Shown: positions 27,645 to 35,874, counted from the first letter of the stretch. The stretch is DNA of 64,000 nucleotides from an uncultured Arenicella sp. (GCA_947499305.1 CANMNN010000011.1:1-64000), one strand, 5' to 3'. Notes: a model not told the origin generated them from the sequence alone. Numbers and translations: made by a program.

Positions 27645-29249
27645 TTATTTCGTTCTATCAATATGTGACTCTAGCCAATGATCGGCATAACTAGCCTTGA
27701 GTAGAAATTGTTCTTCTGAAAGGTCAGTACTAGCATAGTATTCAAAAGCACGTTTAAGTCTATATGAGTCAGACTCGCTTAGTCGATTGAAAAAATTTAG
27801 TTCCATTGCATGCCAAGCAGCTGAGTCACCGATCGGTGTTAAGTACTTATGCTCATTCAACGCTCGAGCCATGCTTGCTTTTATTTCGTCCACCTCTTTT
27901 GTGTCCGATATCTTTCGTGTATACCAAAAGGGATTTGAGGCAATACTATTTTCATGTAAAAAGGCGAGTATCGGCGGGAAGCTAAATGATTGCGCTCGAT
28001 ACCCAAACCAAATGAACGCACTTGATGTGCTTAATCCAGCTGATCCAAAAATACTAGATTGAGTCCTAGTGCTAGGCAACCATGCTGCGACGATTAATGT
28101 AGCAACTAGCAAGGTTATGGTGGACTTAAATCCGAGTTTGAAAGAACGTTCGTTGAATAGAAGTTGGACCACCGTTGTAAATATTGTCAGAAGTGTTGTG
28201 ATTAGATTTAGAGCAATGAGCACAGTCGAAACGCTGATTAATATCACTGGAACTACCGCAGTCTTGTACGCTACTTTTGCCGATTCTAGGAATTGCTGCG
28301 CTGCTGAAAAATCGCGATTGTCTAACTTGGCAAGCTCCTTATTTGCAATATCGTTAAGCAATATCTTTGTAGCAACACTTGGCGACATTTTGCGATGAAT
28401 TGTGACGTCATCGAGTTCAATTTTCGCATTGTTTAAGATTTCTTCAACAATGATTTCGAATGCTTGGTCTTGGGTTAGCCGTGCGCCGTAGGCCTTGTTA
28501 CGCTCGAATACTCGATTAAACACAAAAGGGTTTAGATCAAGTTTCTTTTGCCAAGCTACATCGTGAAATTTTTCAATTGCCCGTTCTCCGTACCATGACC
28601 GCTCTACCTTTATCAACCCAGTGTAGATTTGGTTAAAATTTACGATTAACGAAGTAATACTCTTCTCTAAGAAGTCCGCTTCCATCTTAACTACTTTCGA
28701 GTTTATTGATGAATCGATTAGTTCTCTTCGAATTAGCGGGTCAGAAAGCGCTTGGCTGAAAAAGGATGCATTGAAACATGTTGCAGCAGGCGCATAAACC
28801 AAACCTAGTTGGAACTCTTCAATGCTATAGAACTGACTTTCATCGGCCCATTGTTCGATTTCTAGTTTCTCACCGTCGGAGATTAATGAGCGAACCATTG
28901 AGCCAATTGTCGAGCACATAAGAACTTCATCGCTTGCTGTTTCAGCACTCCAGTTGATCACCGTTTTGACTCCAAAAAAACCAATAGAGAATGCGACGAT
29001 GATCCACGCTTTTCGAATTCCTCGTAGATGAAAGCTTGATTTGTTGTTACGCTTAGTAACGCAGATCGATAGTAAAAATACTACGCATCCAATCCCTGTC
29101 AAAACGCGCCCTACAACTTCAAGGTTGGATGCTTCAAAGTGTTGCGGTGCCAACGAAATAGTATTTACTACTATAGTGATGAACCAGAGCTCGATCACCA
29201 CATAACCTATGCTGATAAGTACAAAGATTGGATAGATTGCTTTCTTCAT
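27645..29249 (-). CDS. multi-pass membrane protein, unknown function
   Basis: 534 residues. Three hydrophobic helices at the N-terminus (about 5-28, 45-63, 84-100), a soluble domain of about 230 residues, two or three helices at about 330-420 (AVVPVILISVSTVLIALNLITT is one), then a soluble C-terminus. It starts 17 bp after the DsbC-like gene and is very likely cotranscribed with it. The large soluble section carries two cysteines (EVLMCS, AATCFNAS) that could be substrates of that partner. Family not recognised. A broken copy of its 5' end lies downstream. Confidence 0.75.
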   Translation of the reverse strand: MKKAIYPIFVLISIGYVVIELWFITIVVNTISLAPQHFEASNLEVVGRVLTGIGCVVFLLSICVTKRNNKSSFHLRGIRKAWIIVAFSIGFFGVKTVINWSAETASDEVLMCSTIGSMVRSLISDGEKLEIEQWADESQFYSIEEFQLGLVYAPAATCFNASFFSQALSDPLIRRELIDSSINSKVVKMEADFLEKSITSLIVNFNQIYTGLIKVERSWYGERAIEKFHDVAWQKKLDLNPFVFNRVFERNKAYGARLTQDQAFEIIVEEILNNAKIELDDVTIHRKMSPSVATKILLNDIANKELAKLDNRDFSAAQQFLESAKVAYKTAVVPVILISVSTVLIALNLITTLLTIFTTVVQLLFNERSFKLGFKSTITLLVATLIVAAWLPSTRTQSSIFGSAGLSTSSAFIWFGYRAQSFSFPPILAFLHENSIASNPFWYTRKISDTKEVDEIKASMARALNEHKYLTPIGDSAAWHAMELNFFNRLSESDSYRLKRAFEYYASTDLSEEQFLLKASYADHWLESHIDRTK

Positions 29250-29266
29250 CTTGCTCAGCGCTATGC

Positions 29267-30343
29267 TTAGTTGAGGGTGCTACTCTTGCCTGACGTGTCA
29301 AAAATCGCTGGTGTCCCTTTTACTCCAAGAATATCGCCGATGGTTTTGTTCAGTCTAAGTTGGTCTCTAGTTTGTGGCGTTACCATTGGTGAGCCTATCA
29401 TTTTGTAGTCAACACTCTTCCTAGAGGATAACTGCTCTTTCATGTAGCTTACTGCCTTGGATTGCTTTGCCGGTTCTACTGCGAGTAACTTTAGAACGGG
29501 TTCTAGGGATCGATCTCCAAAGTTGTTTATTGGTATGTATCGGATGGTAACTCCTCTTTCATTGAGGTCGGCGATTTGTGTATGAAGTTTTCGACAATAG
29601 CCACAGAGCGGATCCGTAAAAACATAGCGAACCGTATGCTCGGTGGGTGATACAAAATCGATAGTCTTCGATATCGCGTTAACAGCATCCTTGATACTTT
29701 GACTCTTTACTTCATCATTCAGAATTCTGGCGATGTCTGAGTTGGCATTTACAACAAGTAGTGATGAAACGTTCCTTTCTTTTGAAGTCATGAACACCAA
29801 CCCTGTATCGGAATCTATCACCACTTTTCCATTGGCTGCTTGAACCATCCAAAAACGACGAGCTCGATTAAAATTATATGAACGGCTTAATGCTGCGTCT
29901 AAGTCTTGAGAGCTTAGAGCGCTTTTACTAGATGTCTTCAATTGAAGAGCTTTGCTTAGTTTAGATCGAAGTTCCGCAGGAAGCTTTTTAGTAGAGTATG
30001 ACTTAGATAGCTTACTGCTGGCGTTCACATAGCCTTGCTTGCCTTTCTCGAACACCGTGAGGTCTAAAGCTGAACGTTCAAGGCTAACGAGTGTATTTCC
30101 ATCGTCGGACACAACTAATAACTCGCCCCCTTTGATAACTACAACCCAAAAAGAACTTTCTGGGATCTTATAGGTGTAGGTAATCAAGTCGTTTGGTGGA
30201 TTTCTGTATAGAGATTGAATACGTTGGCTTACAGCCGTTGGTGCAGACTCGCCTATCGCAGATTGGGCAGAGGCATTATGAGACGGCGTTAACAGCCATA
30301 GCAGGGTCAGGGTATAGAGAATATTTTTCATTATTGGTTTCAT
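29267..30343 (-). CDS. DsbC-like periplasmic thioredoxin-fold protein
   Basis: Start set at ATG 30343 (30331 also possible) because a signal peptide follows (MKNILYTLTLLWLLTPSHNASAQ); the frame is open further upstream. About 358 residues. The C-terminal thioredoxin fold has FTDPLCGYCRK with the CGYC active site of DsbC disulfide isomerases, and a cis-proline segment (GVKGTPAIFD). It ends only about 10 residues after that loop, so the last helix of the fold is shorter than usual. The N-terminal ~200 residues contain two related beta units (FWVVVIKGGELLVVSDDGNT and FWMVQAANGKVVIDSDTG) in place of the usual DsbC dimerisation domain. It probably acts on cysteines of the membrane protein encoded next. 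Confidence 0.78.
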   Translation of the reverse strand: MKPIMKNILYTLTLLWLLTPSHNASAQSAIGESAPTAVSQRIQSLYRNPPNDLITYTYKIPESSFWVVVIKGGELLVVSDDGNTLVSLERSALDLTVFEKGKQGYVNASSKLSKSYSTKKLPAELRSKLSKALQLKTSSKSALSSQDLDAALSRSYNFNRARRFWMVQAANGKVVIDSDTGLVFMTSKERNVSSLLVVNANSDIARILNDEVKSQSIKDAVNAISKTIDFVSPTEHTVRYVFTDPLCGYCRKLHTQIADLNERGVTIRYIPINNFGDRSLEPVLKLLAVEPAKQSKAVSYMKEQLSSRKSVDYKMIGSPMVTPQTRDQLRLNKTIGDILGVKGTPAIFDTSGKSSTLN

Positions 30344-30432
30344 AGTAGTCGTGTTTCTAAGATGGGGCGTTGAACATTTACCAGTTGAGGTCTCCATCAT
30401 CAACGAAGACTGCAGTTAGATTTCTGGGAAAT

Positions 30433-31002
30433 CTAACTGTCAAGTTCGCGAGGTAAATTAAAAAGAGGGTGGGCAGTATTTTTATCAAAGAAATGTTTGG
30501 TTTGTGCCTTTAGTTCCCAATAACGCTTCCGTCGCATTAGGTAGGTAAAGGGGGCTACAAATGGCGTTGCGATTACTACCCAATAAATTAAAAATATCAC
30601 GCCTATAGGGTTTACTCCTGAACCATTACTCGGGCCTCGCAATGCTCTTATTGGCATTGCCAAAATCCAAGGAATCAATTTAAGCAAAGTCGGGGTGTCG
30701 TTTAGCTCAGTAATTAGAGTTTGGTAATAATTTCTTTCTAGACGCGATGTTTTTAGAGTCAGGCATTCGTTTACCTGCACGGCTAGACTAAACGTATCGT
30801 AGATAAAATACTCCGCAAAAACCAAGTCTGCTTCCAGACCTGGAATCAATCCTGCATTAATTGAATCATGCACAATGACTGAGCGAACCTGAATGACTTG
30901 TTCTTCGACCAGAAGTTCAATGTAGTCGTATTGTGTATAGGTATCGCCGTGCTTGCGGTGCTCGCCTAGTGTGGTGATCATTGCGTTCAGATAAGTTTTC
31001 AT
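30433..31002 (-). CDS. hypothetical membrane protein
   Basis: 189 residues. The N-terminal ~110 residues are soluble (YTQYDYIELLVEEQVIQVRS), followed by a hydrophobic C-terminal section (PIGVIFLIYWVVIATPFVAPFTY) and a basic tail. It lies upstream of the DsbC-like gene in the same direction. No family recognised. Confidence 0.68.
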   Translation of the reverse strand: MKTYLNAMITTLGEHRKHGDTYTQYDYIELLVEEQVIQVRSVIVHDSINAGLIPGLEADLVFAEYFIYDTFSLAVQVNECLTLKTSRLERNYYQTLITELNDTPTLLKLIPWILAMPIRALRGPSNGSGVNPIGVIFLIYWVVIATPFVAPFTYLMRRKRYWELKAQTKHFFDKNTAHPLFNLPRELDS

Positions 31003-31072
31003 AAGTGCGGTTCTATTTTATTTATTGGTGGAATGAGTCATGTTTACTTCAAAACCATTAGTTCGATTTCAG

Positions 31073-31093
31073 TATAATGCCCTATATATAGGG
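31073..31093 (+). promoter_or_regulatory. promoter -10 with overlapping palindromic operator
   Basis: TATAAT (31073-31078) is followed at once by the perfect 14-bp palindrome CCCTATATATAGGG (31080-31093), at about the expected transcription start. This is a typical autoregulatory layout for the XRE gene that begins at 31130. No clear -35 is visible. Confidence 0.5.
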
Positions 31094-31129
31094 TGTCTAT
31101 ATTTGTGGCGCTTGCCTATATTCTTGTGG

Positions 31130-31390
31130 GTGAAACATGAGCAGCCAGAATTAAAGAAACTTGGATTAGCGATTAGGCGTCGCCGAGAGGGTATTGGGTA
31201 CTCTCAGGACAAGTTCGCTTTCGAATTAGATTTAGGCCGCAGTTATTACGGCAGTTTGGAGCGTGGCGAAATCAACCCTTCATTTATGACACTGGTCAAG
31301 ATAACGCGAGCGCTCGGTGTCGAGTTAAAAGACGTGATGCCGAAAACCTTAAAAGCTAAAAGTAAATCTTTGCGGCCCATTAGAAAATAA
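31130..31390 (+). CDS. XRE-family transcriptional regulator
   Basis: Start placed at GTG 31130, because the longer frame (from 31040) would include the promoter and palindrome. 86 residues. Helix-turn-helix of the Cro/C1 type (LGLAIRRRREGIGYSQDKFA, then LDLGRSYYGSLERGEINPS), with the usual C-terminal LVKITRALGVELKDVMP. It is a likely autorepressor through the palindrome in its own promoter. It is divergent from the membrane-protein gene at 30433-31002, which it may also control. Confidence 0.82.
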   Translation: MKHEQPELKKLGLAIRRRREGIGYSQDKFAFELDLGRSYYGSLERGEINPSFMTLVKITRALGVELKDVMPKTLKAKSKSLRPIRK

Positions 31391-31406
31391 GTCTAATATC
31401 TTCAAG

Positions 31407-31706
31407 TTAGGCATCCGCATACTGAACTTTGCTTTCTAGCTCATAGCGGAGTCGCTTTAGTAAATGCTCGTACTCTCCATTAAGCGTCGACGAAATATCG
31501 TTCTGCTGGTTTAGCCATCCTTCTATTGCACGAGCGTTATCCCGGGCTTTGTGAATCCCCAAAATAAAAGGCAGCTGCTGACCATCGGGTGAAATATGCA
31601 ATTGAGCCAGTATCGAATCTCGCACACGCTTTACCGTGGATGACGCGACGTGGTCTCTAGAGTCTTGATCTTGTTTACAGTCGATAAGTCTTAGTAGCTT
31701 AGTCAT
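31407..31706 (-). CDS. hypothetical protein of integrative element
   Basis: 99 residues, soluble and mainly helical. It overlaps the preceding gene by 8 bp, which indicates translational coupling. It is the last gene of the leftward int operon. Family not recognised; possibly accessory to element maintenance. Confidence 0.62.
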   Translation of the reverse strand: MTKLLRLIDCKQDQDSRDHVASSTVKRVRDSILAQLHISPDGQQLPFILGIHKARDNARAIEGWLNQQNDISSTLNGEYEHLLKRLRYELESKVQYADA

Positions 31707-32076
31707 CGTTGTTTACCTCGTTGAGTTGGCTGTTTAGTCGAGTGGACTCCTTAACAAAAACGGTTGCGCCCTCTGCAAGTATCAAAACTTGCTTAATAAT
31801 CTCCCCTAGTTTTTCTCTTGACCAGTTTGGGTCTAGGCAAATGGTTGCATCACCAGTTTGCAGATCTAGGTTAGGATCCGCGAGTTGTACTGACAGCTCT
31901 CGTTGATTGATAACCCGAGATAAGTTTTCATATTGACTGACTAGAGAGCTCACCGTCGAAGCCGAAAATTGTATCGGGCCGAGAGCATCGTCAATGGTGC
32001 CTACCATGGTCATGCTTTCAGGGTTAAAATCGATTTTTGCTGCGGTACCCGCATAGGTAATGAAATTATTTTTCAT
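31699..32076 (-). CDS. hypothetical protein of integrative element
   Basis: 125 residues; starts 4 bp inside the end of the integrase gene. It has an N-terminal beta region (FITYAGTAAKIDFNPESMTM) and a helical C-terminal half. No recognised domain. The compact packing with int suggests it belongs to the same transferred unit. Confidence 0.65.
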   Translation of the reverse strand: MKNNFITYAGTAAKIDFNPESMTMVGTIDDALGPIQFSASTVSSLVSQYENLSRVINQRELSVQLADPNLDLQTGDATICLDPNWSREKLGEIIKQVLILAEGATVFVKESTRLNSQLNEVNNDD

Positions 32077-33251
32077 TTTGATTCCTCGTTAGCGTTGAAT
32101 TTTTTAGAGAGTAGGGCGGCGAATGCAGAGCCGTCCTGTCGAGTTAAATTAGGCACGTATCGGCTATAGACGCGAAATAGCATTTCCGTAGAACTGTGCC
32201 CAAGTTGTCTTGCTATCCACTCCGGGCTTTCGCCTGACGCCAGCCATAACGTTGCTGCAGTGTGTCTTGCCTGATAGGGGCGGCGCTTTGCTAGATCGAG
32301 GTATCTGAGTAACGGATACCAAACTCTCTTGGTAACGTTATGCACCGAGAGCGGTTTACCAACTTGATTGCAAAACACGAACGCGCTTCGTCCAGTGATC
32401 TCATATTGCGCTTTCAGAGCATCGTAAACAGGCTCAGACATGTGGATCTCTCTATTAGAGCTATCTGTCTTGGTATCCGTCATTTCATTCATAACGAAGC
32501 TCTCACGAACCAGTATTTGACGCCGTTCAAAATCTACATACTTCCATTTGAGCCCGTGAATTTCGCCAGTTCGCATACCTGTAAAGAAGCGAGCCGTATA
32601 GAAGTTCTTGTAGTCGGGCCTCACAGTTTCCAAAATCAAGATGACTTCTTCGAGACTGAATGGATCTATCTGATTCTTCGGAACTCTCAGAGGCTTTATG
32701 TTTTTGTAAGGGCTTTCGAACCCAAAACGATCAGCAGCTTCAGCCAAGATCATACGAAGCGGTGTCATTACATGATTGATTCGAGAGGGCGACAGACCAA
32801 CCTTGCCACTCGGCCTGCGTAGCTTGGCTAAATCAGCTCTAAACTTAAGAATCTCTGCTTTCTCAATAGTGTTGATAAAGCGTTTACCAAACCCAGGGAG
32901 TATGTGCTTGTCTAGAGAGTTTCTAAGAGTTGCTTTGTATGACGGCTTCCAGGTGATTTCGTTCTCGCTGAACCAGACCTCTGTAAACTGAGAAAAGTTA
33001 GGTATATCTGATTGTATTTCAGTTATTTTTTGTTGGTGATCTGTAAACTTTTGAACTAGTTTAGACTTTGGAAAATAGTTAGCGTATTCAAAAGTTCCAA
33101 GCGTAATTTCTGCTTCAATACGTTGCATAATCAGTTTCATGCGTTTGATGTTCGCCGGAGTTGCGCTCAGTTTGGTGTACTCGCGGCAGCGATGACCGCG
33201 ATAACGAAAATCAAAAAACAGTAGCCCGCTTCTTTTGTTGATTGCTCCCAT
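32073..33251 (-). CDS. int: tyrosine integrase with N-terminal arm-binding (DUF3596-like) domain
   Basis: 392 residues, phage-type site-specific recombinase. The N-terminus (RSGLLFFDFRYRGHRCREYT) fits the DUF3596 arm-type DNA-binding domain, followed by a SAM-like core-binding region (about 95-175). In the catalytic domain: first arginine in TGMRTGEIHGLKW, second in YQARHTAATLW (a Tyr replaces the usual first His of HxxR, known in this group), then LGHSSTEMLFRVYSRYVP with the nucleophilic tyrosine. It appears intact. It lies 11 bp after the excisionase-like gene and probably mobilised the element between here and tRNA-Met. Confidence 0.9.
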   Translation of the reverse strand: MGAINKRSGLLFFDFRYRGHRCREYTKLSATPANIKRMKLIMQRIEAEITLGTFEYANYFPKSKLVQKFTDHQQKITEIQSDIPNFSQFTEVWFSENEITWKPSYKATLRNSLDKHILPGFGKRFINTIEKAEILKFRADLAKLRRPSGKVGLSPSRINHVMTPLRMILAEAADRFGFESPYKNIKPLRVPKNQIDPFSLEEVILILETVRPDYKNFYTARFFTGMRTGEIHGLKWKYVDFERRQILVRESFVMNEMTDTKTDSSNREIHMSEPVYDALKAQYEITGRSAFVFCNQVGKPLSVHNVTKRVWYPLLRYLDLAKRRPYQARHTAATLWLASGESPEWIARQLGHSSTEMLFRVYSRYVPNLTRQDGSAFAALLSKKFNANEESK

Positions 33252-33261
33252 AACGTATCTG

Positions 33262-33483
33262 CTACTGAACGCCTTGCATCATTAAATCGACGTTCAAAGG
33301 GCGGCACATATCTTTTTCGATTCGTTCCCAGATGTACAATATTTTTCTACCTCCAAATGGGCGAATGTAGTGCACACCTTCCAACAGAACACTATCCTTC
33401 AATCGATTTCTAATTGTTCGAACGTCATACTTGATTCGCTCAGCTAGCTCAGTTGTTGTGATATATGTTTGCGACATTTTCAT
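33262..33483 (-). CDS. excisionase-like small DNA-binding protein
   Basis: 73 residues with a winged-helix signature typical of Xis/AlpA-type proteins (YITTTELAERIKYDVRTIRN, then GVHYIRPFGGRKILY). It precedes int in the same operon. It likely directs excision and may repress int. It is transcribed divergently from the regulator at 33610. Confidence 0.75.
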   Translation of the reverse strand: MKMSQTYITTTELAERIKYDVRTIRNRLKDSVLLEGVHYIRPFGGRKILYIWERIEKDMCRPLNVDLMMQGVQ

Positions 33484-33518
33484 TTACCTCATAGAATGTT
33501 GTTTACTAAATAGCCGAT

Positions 33519-33589
33519 ATGACCGTTTAACGATCATTATAAGTATAAAATAACCATTTACAAGCCAAAATAATCATTTAACGATTATT
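33519..33589. promoter_or_regulatory. repeated operators in the divergent xis/regulator promoter
   Basis: Three related sites. First, ATGACCGTTTAACGATCAT (33519-33537). Second, a half-like AATAACCATTTAC (33549-33561). Third, a perfect inverted repeat AATAATC/GATTATT around ATTTAAC (33569-33589). Shared core is (C/A)TTTAACGAT. They lie between the leftward xis-int operon and the rightward regulator, like a lysogeny control region. Confidence 0.6.
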
Positions 33590-33609
33590 TTGTTCGTCAA
33601 AGAGTTGAA

Positions 33610-33816
33610 ATGATTAAATGTCACTTGTCGAAATTACTGGGAGAGAAGCGCTTATCTATCGCTGATGTCTCTAGAGATACGGGTATCAATAGAGGGGTGA
33701 TAACGCGGCTTTACCATGAGACGGCAATCCGAGTTGATTTAGAAGTGGTTGAAAAATTGTGTTTGTATCTTGAGTGCGATCTAACTGATCTTTTTTCTTT
33801 AGAAGTTGACTCTTAA
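33610..33816 (+). CDS. small Cro/C1-type HTH regulator
   Basis: 68 residues, almost entirely one helix-turn-helix of the HTH_26/YozG type (LSIADVSRDTGINRGVITRL, then LEVVEKLCLYLECDLTDLF). AAAGAG sits upstream of the ATG. It likely binds the repeated operators just upstream and sets the balance between itself and the xis-int operon. Confidence 0.82.
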   Translation: MIKCHLSKLLGEKRLSIADVSRDTGINRGVITRLYHETAIRVDLEVVEKLCLYLECDLTDLFSLEVDS

Positions 33817-33928
33817 ATACTCATAACGCTCGTCTAGCATTGAGAATATGCTAATAATTAGGCCGCCTAAATTTTAAAAATCCCCCGCACATCTAGGCTC
33901 CGAAACATGACGGAAAAAGCGTGTACGT

Positions 33929-33984
33929 GCAAAACGTCTCAAAATTACCGCCTTTGGCCCGGTCGCGTTTTAGAGGCGATATGC
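33929..33984 (+). repeat. orphan degenerate attC-like site
   Basis: The segment reads AAAATTACCGCCTTTGGCCC, then GGTCGCGTTTTAGAGGCGAT, then ATG. The array sites read AAAACTTACGCCTTCGGCTC, then GGACGC, then CGTTTTAAAGGCGTTATG. Order and spacing match, but the GTTATG core has become GATATG and the left core is altered. It lies 27 kb from the array and 37 bp before the DUF262 gene. Confidence 0.5.
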
Positions 33985-34020
33985 CGGAATCGTTAAATCA
34001 TCTTTATAGAAAGGGAAATT

Positions 34021-35622
34021 ATGTCAGCAAACATTGCAAGTAGATTAGAAACAGGAACTCCTTTCCTAAAGGATCTAATTTCCGATATTAACACCGGTCA
34101 AATCAAAGTCCCTCAGTTTCAACGTCAATTCGTTTGGAAAGAGGATCAGGCTCTAAAATTACTTGATTCTATTTCAAGCAACTATCCCGTTGGAAGCTTG
34201 CTTCTTTGGAGAACAAAAAATTCTTTAGCCGTCGAAAGAAATATAGGGGCGTTTAAATTACCAGAAACTGACGATATGTCTCCGACGGATTATGTTCTTG
34301 ATGGGCAGCAAAGGCTTACGGTTATATATTCTGCATTAGGGGCTTTAGAGGGGCAGAATGGATTTGATGCTGTATATGACCTCAATGAAAAATGTTTCAT
34401 GGAGGCACCTGAAGATTTTAGTCAAACCCAATTTCCGCTTCGAATCATATACAACACTACCAAGCTTCTAAATTTCCGCTCTGGGTTGGTTAGTTATCCA
34501 AACGCAGAAGTCTTACAGGAAAGACTAGATGGGCTAATTGATGTAATTACCAATTACAGAATACCCGTTGTTACTTTGAAGGAGTTAACGGTAGAAGAGG
34601 TCTGTCCAATATTTGAAAGAATTAATAGCTCAGGCACTCGTCTTTCAACATATGACTTGATGGTTGCAGCAACATGGACAGAAAATTTTGATCTAAACGA
34701 TGAGGCTCAGAAAATAGCCACATCATTAAAGCCAAAGGGTTTTGATGATATTGATGGAAATACTGTTCTCAAATGCCTTTCAGCTATCAAACACAGAGGT
34801 ATTAAAAAAGATCAGGTATTGTCGCTACGAAATCTTTCTAAAGAAGATATGGATACTCTCGTAGATATTGCAAAAGATGCCCTTTTGAAAACTGTCGATT
34901 TACTGAAAACTGAATTTAAAATTTACAGCTGGGATTTTCTTCCTTATGAAGCAATAGTAGTTGTACTTTCCTATGTGTGTTCAAAAAGAAAAACGCTCAG
35001 CCTAGAAGATGTGAGGCGCGTCAGGCAGTGGTTTTGGGTAAGCGCATTCTCTGAAAGATATAGAGGAGCGTCAGAATCATTTGTTTCTCAAGACTTAGAG
35101 GCAATTGATTCGTTCATAGTTAGCGGTGAAGAACCAAGGAAATCATTTGGTAGCATCCCATCAATTGATAATTTCAAGAAGCTCGCGTTTAGAAGTAATA
35201 ACTCACGATCTCGTGCTCTTATAATTTTATTGGCATTGAAATCACCAAGAAATTTAACCAATGGTGCATTAATAGATCCAGAAGTCGCGTTATCGAATTA
35301 CAATAAAAAGCAGTTTCATCATATTTATCCTAAAGCGCATTTGAAGCGAATAGGAGCGCCAGGAGAGCATAACAGCTTAGCAAATTTCTGCATGCTTGCC
35401 GCCTCAGAAAACAATGCAATTAGTGACGATCATCCTAACGAGTACTTGCCTAGGCTGACCCGAGAACTCGATGGAGAAGTTGATCGAGTTTTTGATTCCA
35501 ATTTTTTACCAAGTCCGAGTGAAGTAGATTATTCGAAGTTAGAGTTTCCCGAATTCTTGGATGCAAGGGCTAGGCTAATGCTTACAGATATCAATATGTT
35601 GGCTAGTGGTGAGAGCATATAA
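34021..35622 (+). CDS. DUF262/HNH (GmrSD-like) nuclease, probable phage defence
   Basis: 533 residues. The N-terminal DUF262 (ParB/Srx-like NTPase) part has KVPQFQRQFVWKEDQALKLL, PVGSLLLW and YVLDGQQRLT, the conserved nucleotide-binding/DGQQR signature. The C-terminal part has QFHHIYPKAHL and, 10 residues on, HNSLANFCMLAASENNAISD, an HNH/DUF1524-type His-metal nuclease. Such proteins act in type IV restriction of modified phage DNA (GmrSD, BrxU, SspE), often alone as here. RBS AAGGGAAA upstream of ATG 34021. It is a cargo gene between the integrase and tRNA-Met. An attC-like site just upstream suggests it may once have been a cassette. Confidence 0.85.
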   Translation: MSANIASRLETGTPFLKDLISDINTGQIKVPQFQRQFVWKEDQALKLLDSISSNYPVGSLLLWRTKNSLAVERNIGAFKLPETDDMSPTDYVLDGQQRLTVIYSALGALEGQNGFDAVYDLNEKCFMEAPEDFSQTQFPLRIIYNTTKLLNFRSGLVSYPNAEVLQERLDGLIDVITNYRIPVVTLKELTVEEVCPIFERINSSGTRLSTYDLMVAATWTENFDLNDEAQKIATSLKPKGFDDIDGNTVLKCLSAIKHRGIKKDQVLSLRNLSKEDMDTLVDIAKDALLKTVDLLKTEFKIYSWDFLPYEAIVVVLSYVCSKRKTLSLEDVRRVRQWFWVSAFSERYRGASESFVSQDLEAIDSFIVSGEEPRKSFGSIPSIDNFKKLAFRSNNSRSRALIILLALKSPRNLTNGALIDPEVALSNYNKKQFHHIYPKAHLKRIGAPGEHNSLANFCMLAASENNAISDDHPNEYLPRLTRELDGEVDRVFDSNFLPSPSEVDYSKLEFPEFLDARARLMLTDINMLASGESI

Positions 35623-35699
35623 CTGAGCACATGTTGTCGGAATTTAAAATGGCTCTTAAGGGTAAAAAGAGGGCAATTTGAAGGGCTTGGCATGACGAC

Positions 35700-35730
35700 G
35701 GTCTCAATTTGGTCTCAAAATGGTCTCAAT
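35700..35730 (+). repeat. three 11-bp-spaced direct repeats GGTCTCAA
   Basis: GGTCTCAATTT, GGTCTCAAAAT and GGTCTCAAT follow each other at exact 11-bp intervals, one helical turn. They lie between the DUF262 gene and tRNA-Met. Spacing and place fit arm-type sites of a tyrosine integrase near an attachment site. Confidence 0.6.
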
Positions 35731-35753
35731 CCTTTTGCTTTAAAACGCAGACC

Positions 35754-35785
35754 AAAAAAAATCAGCCCTAAGTGGCTGATTTTCT
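35754..35785 (-). terminator. rho-independent terminator of tRNA-Met
   Basis: Read leftward: ATCAGCC, loop, GGCTGAT, then a run of eight T. It starts about 13 bp after the tRNA 3' end. Confidence 0.8.
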
Positions 35786-35797
35786 TCTTTAATCGAC

Positions 35798-35874
35798 TGG
35801 TAGCTATGACTGGACTTGAACCAGTGACCCCAGCATTATGAATGCTGTGCTCTAACCAACTGAGCTACATAGCC
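35798..35874 (-). tRNA. tRNA-Met (CAT), elongator type
   Basis: Read leftward from 35874: GGCTATG acceptor, TAGCTCAGTTGGTTAGAGC D-arm, anticodon loop with CAT between GCATT and AATGC, then GGTTCAAGTCC T-arm, acceptor 3' strand CATAGCT, discriminator A and encoded CCA. Sequence and length match bacterial elongator tRNA-Met. The first acceptor pair is G-U instead of the usual G-C. The 3' end faces the integrative element. Confidence 0.95.

Noticed and set aside
27787-28398. Rightward open frames inside the 534-residue membrane-protein gene
   Set aside because: Antisense shadows; the leftward frame has coherent transmembrane and soluble domains.
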